Origin: Chitinophagales bacterium
GTDB taxonomy: Bacteria > Bacteroidota > Bacteroidia > Chitinophagales > Saprospiraceae
Direction of reading: 5' to 3'
Assembly: GCA_013297575.1 (NCBI GenBank)
Contig: JAAFHO010000300.1
Location: forward strand, 1-7,092
Length of the DNA stretch: 7,092 nt
Every line of letters begins with the position of its first letter. Position 1 is the first letter of the stretch. The notes under the pieces were generated by a model. That model was not told where the DNA came from and made no database searches. It worked only from the letters and a program-made list of their open reading frames with translations. Shown in pieces: positions 1 to 6,520 of this stretch. Position numbers and translations under genes: made by a program.

Positions 1-225
1 TGCAAATTTTGTAATTACCTTCGAACCAGTACTTGTAGGCTGGTCGCGCAACTGAAGGTTATTTACATTTACTGCATACAGCAGCACCTCTGGTCGATTG
101 GCAGCCGTGGTAGCAGATGCTGGCGTTAGTGCCGTGGTAGAGGCATTCGTATTTGTTTTGGGGTCGTTTTGGCATGCTGATAGCAATACCAAGGCGATAA
201 AAAATATGGTTTTCGTAAGTTGCAT
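1..225 (-). CDS. Lipoprotein with SH3-like domain (partial, C-terminus outside window)
   Basis: The first 75 codons of a minus-strand gene are present, starting at the ATG at 223-225 and still open at the window edge. The product begins with a short lipoprotein signal: MQLTKT, a hydrophobic stretch, then the lipobox LLSAC with the acylated Cys at residue 18. A Thr/Ala/Ser-rich linker follows (about residues 23-43). From about residue 48 the sequence VNVNNLQLRDQPTSTGSKVI matches the start of bacterial SH3 (SH3b) domains, which read roughly LNVRSGPSTSSKVI. Such domains usually bind peptidoglycan or peptides. The ATG lies 13 bases after the porQ stop, so cotranscription with porQ is likely. The lipoprotein call is firm. 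The SH3 call rests on about 30 residues, and the function beyond an envelope location is unknown. Confidence 0.72.
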   Translation of the reverse strand, partial: MQLTKTIFFIALVLLSACQNDPKTNTNASTTALTPASATTAANRPEVLLYAVNVNNLQLRDQPTSTGSKVITKFA

Positions 226-238
226 AAATAGAAATTTG

Positions 239-1294
239 CTAGAAAAAGTCGCGCAAGTTAGTGCCAATTCCTAAATGTACCACGCCTCCGGCCAAATGAT
301 AGGAAGAATAGCCAAAATCGACCCTAAAACGGTTGATTTTTATGCCTACACCACCAGAAAATCCTGCAAGACTTCGATAGTTTTTTACAGATAATTCTTT
401 CTTTCGGAGGTGGTTATAACCAAAACGGAGTCGGAACGATTCTGTTTTGCCCAATAGAAACTCGCCATTAAAAATCAAGTGCCTGAAAAAATTATCGATA
501 CCCGGAAAACCCTTGTCATCCTGTTGTTCACCGTTGAAATTAAAAAAATCGGAGGTTTGTAAACTGGGGTCATCGTAACGGATTTGCCATTTTTGGAGGT
601 GGTGGGCAATCACTGTAAGCCGGAAGGGCAGGTATTTTAAGCGCTTGCTTATCGCAACTTGTAGGTCGTTGGGCAAGGATTCTCGGTTGCCGTTATACGT
701 ATTCACCTGAGTGCCTACATTGCGCAAAACCACCGCTACAGAATAACGGCGTGCTGAATCGGCGTACAAAAGACCCGCATCGGCTAATATAGCGCTGGCA
801 TTATAGGTAGATAGGGTAGAAGTGGCGTATTTAAGGTTTACCCCCAAAGATAATTTGTCGCTCAAAGGGCGTGCACCACCCACGATCAACATGGTTTCTT
901 TGGCTTTTATTTGCCCTGTTACGGTACCAAATACATCTGCTTCTTTAATTTTGCCGTAATCGGTATATTGGATACCACCGTGTACCGTAAAACCATATTT
1001 TTTTATATAATGGCCATAAGACGCATAGCCATGTTGTATATCGGATAGGTAAAAATTATGGTTAAATGCCAATCGTCCACTCATTAAAGGATTGAGTGCT
1101 GCGGGATTTAATGCCGCAAAAGCAATCTCATCGTCGCGTACTGCTATTTGCGAACCTCCTAATGCCGTTGCACGCGCCGAAGGGGAAAGGCTGACAAAAG
1201 AAAAGGTATTTTGGCCTCCTTGTACCTGCGCCATTAGCCCTGTGCTGCTGCAAATAATAGTAAGGATCGAAAGTAATAGTAACTTTTGCTTCAT
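239..1294 (-). CDS. porQ: Type IX secretion system protein PorQ
   Basis: This 351-residue protein has a Sec signal peptide (MKQKLLLLSILTIICSSTG, likely cleaved near LMA-Q at residues 22-23). The mature N-terminus carries the features I associate with the PorQ family: GGQNTFSFVSLSPSARATALGG (residues 26-47), a short acidic stretch RDDEIAFA (53-60), NPAAL (63-67) and FNHNFYLSDIQHGY (77-90). The rest alternates short amphipathic strands ending in an aromatic residue (LRDFF), as in an outer-membrane beta-barrel of the PorV/FadL-like type. In the known system PorQ belongs to the outer-membrane attachment complex with PorU, PorV and PorZ, which handles cargo proteins after export. Length is normal for the family. 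The start is the only in-frame ATG ahead of the signal peptide. No other T9SS gene is in view. The SH3-like lipoprotein gene follows 13 bases after the stop. No clear promoter was found in the AT-rich leader at 1295-1350. Confidence 0.9.
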   Translation of the reverse strand: MKQKLLLLSILTIICSSTGLMAQVQGGQNTFSFVSLSPSARATALGGSQIAVRDDEIAFAALNPAALNPLMSGRLAFNHNFYLSDIQHGYASYGHYIKKYGFTVHGGIQYTDYGKIKEADVFGTVTGQIKAKETMLIVGGARPLSDKLSLGVNLKYATSTLSTYNASAILADAGLLYADSARRYSVAVVLRNVGTQVNTYNGNRESLPNDLQVAISKRLKYLPFRLTVIAHHLQKWQIRYDDPSLQTSDFFNFNGEQQDDKGFPGIDNFFRHLIFNGEFLLGKTESFRLRFGYNHLRKKELSVKNYRSLAGFSGGVGIKINRFRVDFGYSSYHLAGGVVHLGIGTNLRDFF

Positions 1295-1371
1295 GATATA
1301 ATGTTATGATATTTTTATAAATATTTTAGTGCGCTTTAAAATAATATTTTGTGTTTTTGGGCAGGTGTAGT

Positions 1372-1491
1372 CGACCCAGTATGGGTCAAATGTTTATAGA
1401 GCAATGTGGCTGTACGACATTCAACCCCGTTGGGGGCGCACGCGTATTGAAACCGCGATTTTGCTACAAACATTTGACCCATTCTGGGTCG
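1372..1491. repeat. 120-bp inverted-repeat element with palindromic arms
   Basis: Two 28-base arms, 1372-1399 and 1464-1491, are inverted copies matching at 26 of 28 positions. Each arm also holds its own hairpin: GACCCA-gta-TGGGTC at 1373-1387 and GACCCA-ttc-TGGGTC at 1476-1490. The two mismatches are one loop base and one base in the adjoining box, which reads CTATAAACAT on the minus strand at 1390-1399 and CTACAAACAT at 1464-1473. The 64-base interior has a further small hairpin, CCCC-gtt-GGGG (1425-1435), and no convincing ORF. The element fills the spacer between the MORN lipoprotein and porQ. I see no clear target-site duplication. It could be a MITE- or REP-like repeat, or could end transcription of the gene at 1576-2187 through its secondary structure. 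Confidence 0.8.
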
Positions 1492-1509
1492 GTCAACCGC
1501 TACAAATAT
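1490..1509 (+). repeat. Hairpin plus CTACAAATAT box next to the element
   Basis: Directly abutting the right arm is a small palindrome, CGGT-ca-ACCG (1490-1499), followed without a gap by CTACAAATAT (1500-1509). The same ten-base box recurs at 3032-3041 and, inverted, at 2924-2933, always beside a hairpin. It is therefore treated as another copy of the same modular repeat. Its role is unknown. Confidence 0.55.
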
Positions 1510-1575
1510 GCGAAAGTAGAGACTTGAAATCCTAAAAAACTTATTTTAAAGTATATTTAGGGTTTTTATGACCTA

Positions 1576-2187
1576 CTATTCCTTACGCCATTGCGTCCGG
1601 CAAACGCCTTGTTCACAATCCGCAATCCGAACGAGAACGCCCGTAGAATCGTATTCTTTTAGTTCACCTTGTTCGGCGGCAGTATCGTCGATAAAAATAT
1701 AATTACCTTCTGTTTTTAGTATGCCATTATCGTAATATTCCTTGAATGGGCCATTTTCGTCGTTGTGGACAATCGTTACCTCTTCCATTTTTTGGCCATT
1801 GGGATAATACCGAATACTCATACCTTCCATAGCGTCGTTGATAAACTCCTGTTGGATCTCCAATCTGCCAGATTCAAAGTATTTGCGGTACTGGCCGTGG
1901 TGCAAACCATGAACAAACTGCTCCTCCGATTCAACTTTGCCATTGGGAAAGAAATATTTCCTTGTGCCATGCAAAGTATCATTTTCATAGTAAGTTTCTT
2001 CCGTCAGTACGCCATTTTCGCCAAAAGATTGGTATTTTCCATGTTTGGCAAAATCAGATTTTTTGCGTTCGTAACGGATTTTACGGCCAAATTCATTGGT
2101 GGTTTCTATGGTTTCTGTATCGGATTGGCAGGCTGTAAGACCAATAAGTACGCTGATAAAAAGCCCAATGCTGTGCTTTAATAACAT
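1576..2187 (-). CDS. Lipoprotein with MORN-like (YwqK-type) repeats
   Basis: The 203-residue product starts with a lipoprotein signal whose lipobox is LTAC, with the acylated Cys at residue 20. From about residue 48 to 196 it consists of five to six repeats of roughly 24 residues with the pattern G-x-(Y/R)-x-x-(Y/F)-x-x-(N/S)-G-x-(L/V/K)-x-x-E. Examples are HGKYQSFGENGVLTEE (49-64), HGTRKYFFPNGKVESEE (73-89), HGQYRKYFESGRLEIQQE (97-114), RYYPNGQKMEE (126-136) and KEYYDNGILKTEG (149-161). This is the MORN_2 pattern. Databases often label such proteins 'toxin-antitoxin system YwqK family antitoxin', but no toxin gene is adjacent and an antitoxin role should not be assumed. Two late cysteines (191 and 196) could form a disulfide. 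The gene is divergent from ubiX, with a 145-base shared upstream region. It is probably a surface or periplasmic lipoprotein; its partner is unknown. Confidence 0.82.
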   Translation of the reverse strand: MLLKHSIGLFISVLIGLTACQSDTETIETTNEFGRKIRYERKKSDFAKHGKYQSFGENGVLTEETYYENDTLHGTRKYFFPNGKVESEEQFVHGLHHGQYRKYFESGRLEIQQEFINDAMEGMSIRYYPNGQKMEEVTIVHNDENGPFKEYYDNGILKTEGNYIFIDDTAAEQGELKEYDSTGVLVRIADCEQGVCRTQWRKE

Positions 2188-2218
2188 AGGTGTAAAAGTT
2201 TGTGTTTAGGTTGTCCAA

Positions 2219-2268
2219 TACCTGCAAAAATGCAATATTGTTGCGCCATTATTATATAGGTGCAGGTA
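2219..2268. promoter_or_regulatory. Symmetric motifs in the divergent spacer (possible operator)
   Basis: The 145 bases between the two divergent starts (2188-2332) must hold both promoters. Within them an 8-base inverted repeat, TACCTGCA (2219-2226) and TGCAGGTA (2261-2268), encloses two smaller symmetric motifs: TGCA-aaaa-TGCA (2223-2234) and GCAA-tattg-TTGC (2232-2244). I found no perfect TTG/TAnnTTTG promoter on either strand; CATTTTTG on the minus strand and AATTTTTG on the plus strand are one-mismatch candidates for the -7 element. Stems this short can occur by chance, so an operator role is only a possibility. Confidence 0.25.
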
Positions 2269-2332
2269 AAGCAATTTTTGTTTACTCGTTCCTTAAAAAT
2301 AAACAAGTTCTGATGAGATGCGTTTAAAAGGT

Positions 2333-2905
2333 ATGAAAAAAAAAATCGTATTAGGTGTTGCGGGCTCTTCGGGGGCAATGTACGCCAAAATCCTGTTTGA
2401 TCGTCTCGCTCAAATAAAAGATCAATGGGATGCAGTAGGTATTGTAATGTCTGAAAATGCTATTTTAAATTGGGAATTAGAGGTTGGTACCCCCGATTTC
2501 AGCATTTATCCCTTTGATTTTTATAAAAAAAACGATTTTAACGCGCCTTTTGCCTCGGGTTCTGCGAAATACGATACCATGATTATTTGCCCATGCTCAA
2601 TGGGTATGCTCGCGCGCGTAGCCACGGGTATCAGTAATGACCTAATGACCCGCGCCGCTGATGTAGTGCTAAAAGAACGCCGCAGATTGATCCTCGTTAC
2701 CCGCGAAACGCCGCTGAGTTTGATCCATATCAATAATATGAAAACGGTAACCGAGGCCGGCGGAATTATCTGCCCCGCAACACCATCTTTTTACTCCAAT
2801 CCTACAACCATGGAAGAAGTAGCAGCAACTGTTACTGATCGAGTGTTGGATTTGGCGGGTTTTGATATTAGTTCTTACCGTTGGGGTGCGGTAGGGGGCT
2901 TGTAA
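2333..2905 (+). CDS. ubiX: UbiX-family flavin prenyltransferase
   Basis: UbiX enzymes attach a dimethylallyl group to reduced FMN, making the prenylated flavin cofactor of UbiD-type decarboxylases. Counting from the ATG at 2333 the protein has 190 residues, normal for the family. It shows the flavin-binding start IVLGVAGSSGAMYA (5-18), CPCSMGMLA (86-94), TRAADVVLKERRRLILVTRETPLS (106-129), PATPSFY (148-154), and a conserved-looking Trp near the C-terminus (YRW, 182-184). RET (124-126), the Lys/Arg run at 114-118, Tyr154 and Trp184 correspond to residues placed around the phosphate and flavin in known UbiX enzymes. It is cytosolic, with no signal peptide. An in-frame ATG at 2318 would add five residues; I prefer 2333 because family members typically start MKK-hydrophobic just ahead of the glycine motif. 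No ubiD lies in the window, so the decarboxylase it serves is not known from here. Confidence 0.88.
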   Translation: MKKKIVLGVAGSSGAMYAKILFDRLAQIKDQWDAVGIVMSENAILNWELEVGTPDFSIYPFDFYKKNDFNAPFASGSAKYDTMIICPCSMGMLARVATGISNDLMTRAADVVLKERRRLILVTRETPLSLIHINNMKTVTEAGGIICPATPSFYSNPTTMEEVAATVTDRVLDLAGFDISSYRWGAVGGL

Positions 2906-2908
2906 AAA

Positions 2909-3058
2909 CGGCAGAGCCGCGTAATATTTGTAGAAATGATAAATTTTCCGCGTTTTGAAGGTGCAGCGCACCGCAATATTAAATTTAATGTCACGGTGCG
3001 CTGCACCTTCAAACTTGATTTTACCTGTTTTCTACAAATATCACGGTGCGCTGCACCT
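2909..3058. repeat. Nested inverted and direct repeats downstream of ubiX
   Basis: This spacer begins four bases after the ubiX stop. In order it holds: hairpin CGGC-aga-GCCG (2909-2919); box ATATTTGTAG (2924-2933, the inverse of CTACAAATAT); a long hairpin (2954-3013, listed separately); box CTACAAATAT (3032-3041); and hairpin GGTGC-gct-GCACC (3045-3057). The outer inverted pair is a perfect 13 bases (2924-2936 against 3029-3041). The 18 bases at 3041-3058 are a direct copy of 2991-3008. The layout is nested: hairpin, box, long hairpin, inverted box, hairpin. It may act as a terminator or mRNA-stabilising structure for ubiX, or be a non-coding mobile repeat. No plausible ORF is seen in it. 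Confidence 0.8.
2954..3013. repeat. Perfect 20-bp inverted repeat (long hairpin)
   Basis: The arms 2954-2973 and 2994-3013 are exact reverse complements over 20 bases and are separated by 20 bases. Each arm contains its own GGTGC/GCACC mini-hairpin with a 3-base loop (2960-2972 and 2995-3007). The spacer includes the 12-base perfect palindrome ATTAAATTTAAT (2978-2989), so almost the whole 60 bases can fold on itself. There is no T-run directly after the stem on either strand, so it is not a classic intrinsic terminator. Confidence 0.85.
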
Positions 3059-3096
3059 AAAATTTTTATAAGAAAACCTTGGTTGGGTCAGGGGGA

Positions 3097-3128
3097 TTAG
3101 GCTAATTATTGAATAATAACTAACTTTG
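3097..3128 (+). promoter_or_regulatory. Bacteroidota-type promoter for the amidohydrolase gene
   Basis: TAACTTTG at 3121-3128 is an exact match to the Bacteroidota -7 consensus TAnnTTTG, about 40 bases ahead of the start codon at 3169. The -33 element is weaker: TTA at 3097-3099 lies 21 bases upstream, in place of the preferred TTG. Transcription would start a few bases after 3130, giving a leader of about 35 bases without a strong ribosome binding site, as is usual in this phylum. Confidence 0.5.
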
Positions 3129-3168
3129 CCCAAACTAACCTAATTATAGCATCCATTCTAACTGTCAC

Positions 3169-6100
3169 ATGAAGAAATTACTACTGCTCCTTTGCCTTTG
3201 CACCACACTTTCGGCTCAAGATAAAAAGTGGGACATCAGTAACCCCACAGGCATCAATTATACCGAACAACAATTTACAGTCGCCGAGGGTACTTGGATG
3301 AACGTCGATGTATCTCCCAATGGCCAAACCATTGCCTTTGATTTACTCGGCGATATTTATACGATGCCCATTGCTGGTGGTACGGCTACTTGTATCCGAA
3401 GTGGATTGGCATGGGAAGTACAACCGCGCTTTTCGCCCAATGGCCAACAAATCCTTTTTACCTCCGATGCTGGTGGAGGCGATAATATTTGGGTGGTGCA
3501 AACAGATGGCAGCAAACCCAAACAAATCACCAAAGAATCGTTCCAATTGCTCAATAATGCGACTTGGATGCCCGATGGGCAGTATTTTGTGGCCCGTAAG
3601 CACTTCACCAATACCCGATCACTCGGTGCCGGTGAAATGTGGATGTACCATACCTCCGGCGGCGATGGTGTACAATTGACCAAACGTAAAAACGACCAAC
3701 AAGACGTAAATGAGCCTTCGGTAAGCAGTGATGGCCGCTATGTGTATTTTAGCGAAGACTTATATCCGGGCGGTTTTTTCCAATATAATAAAGACCCACT
3801 CAAGCAAATTACAGCGATCAGAAGGTACGACCGACAAGAAGGCAAAGTGGAAGATATTACGGGTGGCTCTGGTGGCGCATGTCGCCCACAAATCAGTGCT
3901 GATGGCGCATGGCTGGCTTTTGTACGCCGTGTTGATACCAAAACGGTGCTTTTCCTGCGTGAAATGAGCACCGGTTTGGAATACCCCATTTACGACGGAT
4001 TGGATAAAGACCAACAAGAAGCATGGACTGTTTTTGGGGTTTATACTGGTTTTGCTTGGATGCCCGGTAGTGGCAATGATCGGAGTATTTTGATTTGGGC
4101 AGGCGGTAAAATAAAGCATATATCATTTAATTTGGCCAAATTGAACGATGCCAATTTCAGTACCAATGTGCAGGTCAAGGATGTGCCGTTTTCCTGTAAT
4201 GTAAAAACAAAATTGGCGGAAACCCTTAAATTTGAACATACCGTATATGAAAAGCAATTTACCGCTCGTGCTATCCGCCAAGCCATTACCAGCCCCGATG
4301 GGAAAGTGCTACTGTTCAATGCTGCGGGCAAATTGTATAAAAAAACACTACCCAATGGCACACCAGAATTACTGATTGCTAAAGGTTATAGCCGTGCCAT
4401 TTTTGATGGAAAAGAGGTAGAGAATCCTGATTTGTTGGAATTTGAGCCTAGTTTTTCTTTAGATGGCAAAGAGGTGCTGTTTGTAACTTGGAACGACGAG
4501 TATGGCGGTGGCATCTGGCAAATGAACTGGGCCAGTGGCGCGTTAAAGCAAATACCAGTAAGCGGTATTTTGCGTACACCACAATATGCACCGGATGGTA
4601 AGTCTATTGTATTTGTATCTCAATCTGGCGACGACCAAACCGGCCCATCGCGCACCGTAAAACCTGGTATTTACACGTATGAACTCGGTAGCCGACAAGC
4701 CGCAAAATATATCACCGACGAAGGCGAAAATCCACAGTTTTCCCCGGATGGCAAACGCATCCTAACCACAACAGGCGGTGACCTGTTTGGCGAATTGGGC
4801 AAACAACTCTTATCTTTTGATCTAAATGGCCAAGATAAAAGGGTATTGTTCAAAAGCAAATATTCGAACCAATGGACACCTTCTCCCGATGGCAAATGGT
4901 TGGCATTCAGCGAATTGCATAAGGCTTATATCTGTGCTATGCCTGCTTCAGGGCAAACAATTGACTTGAGTGCCGATACCAAATCTATTCCGGTTGCTCA
5001 AATTGCCAAAGACGCAGGGTACAACCTGCATTGGAGCGGCGATAGCAAAAAAATATTTTATACCCTAGGCGATGAATACTTTGGCCTTGATTTGAGTACC
5101 CGTTTTCTGTTCTTGCCCGGCGCGCCAGATTCGTTGCCTCCACTACCCGAAACAGGTACAAAAATAGGACTTACTTTACCTTACGATGCGCCAACAGGTG
5201 TTCTTGTCCTTAAAAATGCGCGAATTATCACCTGCGAAAACGATCAGGTCATCGAAAATGGAACGATCGAAGTCACCAATAATATCCTCACTTATGTAGG
5301 TGCCAGCAGCGGATACAAAGGAATTGGTGGAAAAACCATCGACTGCAAAGGCAAAACAATTATGCCCGGTATTGTCGATGTGCATAGCCATTCTGGTAAC
5401 TTTAGGTTTGGGCTTAACCCGCAAAAACAATGGGAATACTATGCGAACCTCGCTTACGGCGTAACCACCATGCACGACCCATCGGTGAATAGCGAAATGG
5501 CCTTCTCCAATGCCGAAATGCTCAAATCTGGTCGTATGTTAGGCCCCCGCTTATTTAGCACAGGCACCATCTTATACGGTGCAGACGGCGATTTTAAAGC
5601 ACCGATCAATAGCCTCGATGATGCGCGGAGTACGCTGCGCCGCACCAAGGCTTGGGGTGCTATTTCGGTAAAAAGTTATAATCAGCCCCGCCGCGAGCAA
5701 CGCCAGCAGGTGATTGCTGCAGCGAAAGAACTTCAAATGTCGGTAGTGCCAGAAGGTGGTTCGTTTTTCTACCACAACATGACGCAAGTAGCGGACGGAC
5801 ACACGGGTGTGGAACATAACCTGCCTGTAGCCACTATTTACGAAGATGTGGTACAATTTTGGAAACGCACCCGTGCACACAATACGCCTACGCTCATCGT
5901 ATGTTACGGTGCGGTAAACGGCGAATACTACTGGTACCAAAAATCGGAGGTATGGAAAAAGCAGCCATTGCGCACGTTTACGCCTGGTTTTGTACTCGAT
6001 AGTCGCTCGCGCCACCGCGAAATGATTCCCGAAGAGGAATATACAAACGGACACATACTCGTTAGTAAAAGCCTGAAAAAGATGCAAGACAATGGTATCA

Positions 6101-6501
6101 ATATCAACCTGGGTTCGCATGGACAATTGCAAGGATTGGGTGCACATTGGGAACTCTGGATGCTACAACAAGGCGGTATGAGCAACCAGCAGGCGCTCAA
6201 ATGCGCTACCATAAATGGCGCCGTTTACTTGGGAATGGATAAGGAAATTGGCTCGCTCAAAACAGGCAAACTCGCCGATTTAATTATTTTGAACGCCAAC
6301 CCATTAGATAATATTCAGAACTCCGAAAAAATACAACAAGTAATGGTGAATGGCCGATTATACGAAGCGGCTACCTTGAACGAAACAGGCAATTATACAA
6401 AAAAACGCGGTGCATTTTGGTTCGAAAAACCAGGCAGCAATTTTGGGAATAAGGCCATTATGGAATCTTGCGGTCATTCGCGTTGTGTTTGTGGGCATTA
6501 A
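3169..6501 (+). CDS. Exported amidohydrolase with N-terminal TolB/PD40-type beta-propeller
   Basis: This 1110-residue protein has a Sec signal peptide (MKKLLLLLCLCTTLSAQ), so it is periplasmic or outside the cell. Residues about 30-650 hold roughly eleven PD40/TolB-like blades marked by SPDG-type turns, for example SPNGQTIAF (49-57), SPNGQQILF, SSDGRYVYF, SADGAWLAF, SPDGKVLLF, APDGKSIVF, SPDGKRILT and SPDGKWLAF; these would form one or two propellers. The amidohydrolase domain follows at about 680-1085. It opens with GKTIMPGIVDVHSHSG, giving the HxH metal pair His739/His741, then likely carboxylated Lys835 (VKSYNQ) and His883 (GVEHN), and closes with the usual GSLKTGKLADLIILNANPL strand. At the last ligand position, where Asp is common, I read GSHGQ (His984). 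The tail ends in a Cys/His cluster (CGHSRCVCGH). The fold suggests hydrolysis of an amide, cyclic dipeptide or similar bond; the substrate cannot be read from sequence. There is no recognisable T9SS C-terminal sorting domain. Confidence 0.88.
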   Translation: MKKLLLLLCLCTTLSAQDKKWDISNPTGINYTEQQFTVAEGTWMNVDVSPNGQTIAFDLLGDIYTMPIAGGTATCIRSGLAWEVQPRFSPNGQQILFTSDAGGGDNIWVVQTDGSKPKQITKESFQLLNNATWMPDGQYFVARKHFTNTRSLGAGEMWMYHTSGGDGVQLTKRKNDQQDVNEPSVSSDGRYVYFSEDLYPGGFFQYNKDPLKQITAIRRYDRQEGKVEDITGGSGGACRPQISADGAWLAFVRRVDTKTVLFLREMSTGLEYPIYDGLDKDQQEAWTVFGVYTGFAWMPGSGNDRSILIWAGGKIKHISFNLAKLNDANFSTNVQVKDVPFSCNVKTKLAETLKFEHTVYEKQFTARAIRQAITSPDGKVLLFNAAGKLYKKTLPNGTPELLIAKGYSRAIFDGKEVENPDLLEFEPSFSLDGKEVLFVTWNDEYGGGIWQMNWASGALKQIPVSGILRTPQYAPDGKSIVFVSQSGDDQTGPSRTVKPGIYTYELGSRQAAKYITDEGENPQFSPDGKRILTTTGGDLFGELGKQLLSFDLNGQDKRVLFKSKYSNQWTPSPDGKWLAFSELHKAYICAMPASGQTIDLSADTKSIPVAQIAKDAGYNLHWSGDSKKIFYTLGDEYFGLDLSTRFLFLPGAPDSLPPLPETGTKIGLTLPYDAPTGVLVLKNARIITCENDQVIENGTIEVTNNILTYVGASSGYKGIGGKTIDCKGKTIMPGIVDVHSHSGNFRFGLNPQKQWEYYANLAYGVTTMHDPSVNSEMAFSNAEMLKSGRMLGPRLFSTGTILYGADGDFKAPINSLDDARSTLRRTKAWGAISVKSYNQPRREQRQQVIAAAKELQMSVVPEGGSFFYHNMTQVADGHTGVEHNLPVATIYEDVVQFWKRTRAHNTPTLIVCYGAVNGEYYWYQKSEVWKKQPLRTFTPGFVLDSRSRHREMIPEEEYTNGHILVSKSLKKMQDNGININLGSHGQLQGLGAHWELWMLQQGGMSNQQALKCATINGAVYLGMDKEIGSLKTGKLADLIILNANPLDNIQNSEKIQQVMVNGRLYEAATLNETGNYTKKRGAFWFEKPGSNFGNKAIMESCGHSRCVCGH

Positions 6502-6520
6502 TGCATTGAAACACATTGAG

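Noticed and set aside
1372..1509. CRISPR array
   Set aside because: The repeats are inverted and not regularly spaced direct repeats, there are only two long arms, and no cas genes are near.
1531..1561. Inverted CCTAAA/TTTAGG after the end of the minus-strand MORN lipoprotein gene, as a terminator
   Set aside because: The stem is only six AT-rich pairs with a 19-base loop and is not followed by a clean T-run on the minus strand. It is too weak to call.
1765..2181. 138-codon plus-strand open frame
   Set aside because: It lies wholly antisense to the MORN-repeat lipoprotein, which has a signal peptide and clear repeats. The antisense translation resembles no family and shows no domain logic.
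1576..2187. Toxin-antitoxin module suggested by the YwqK-type repeats
   Set aside because: The protein is a lipoprotein, and no small toxin gene is adjacent on either side. The antitoxin label is a database name and is not supported here.
2669..2971. 100-codon minus-strand open frame across the ubiX end and the repeat
   Set aside because: It overlaps conserved ubiX codons and begins inside the inverted repeat, so it is most likely spurious.
5572..6147. 191-codon minus-strand open frame inside the amidohydrolase
   Set aside because: It is an antisense shadow of the conserved catalytic domain; the translation is low-complexity in style, without motifs or an upstream signal.
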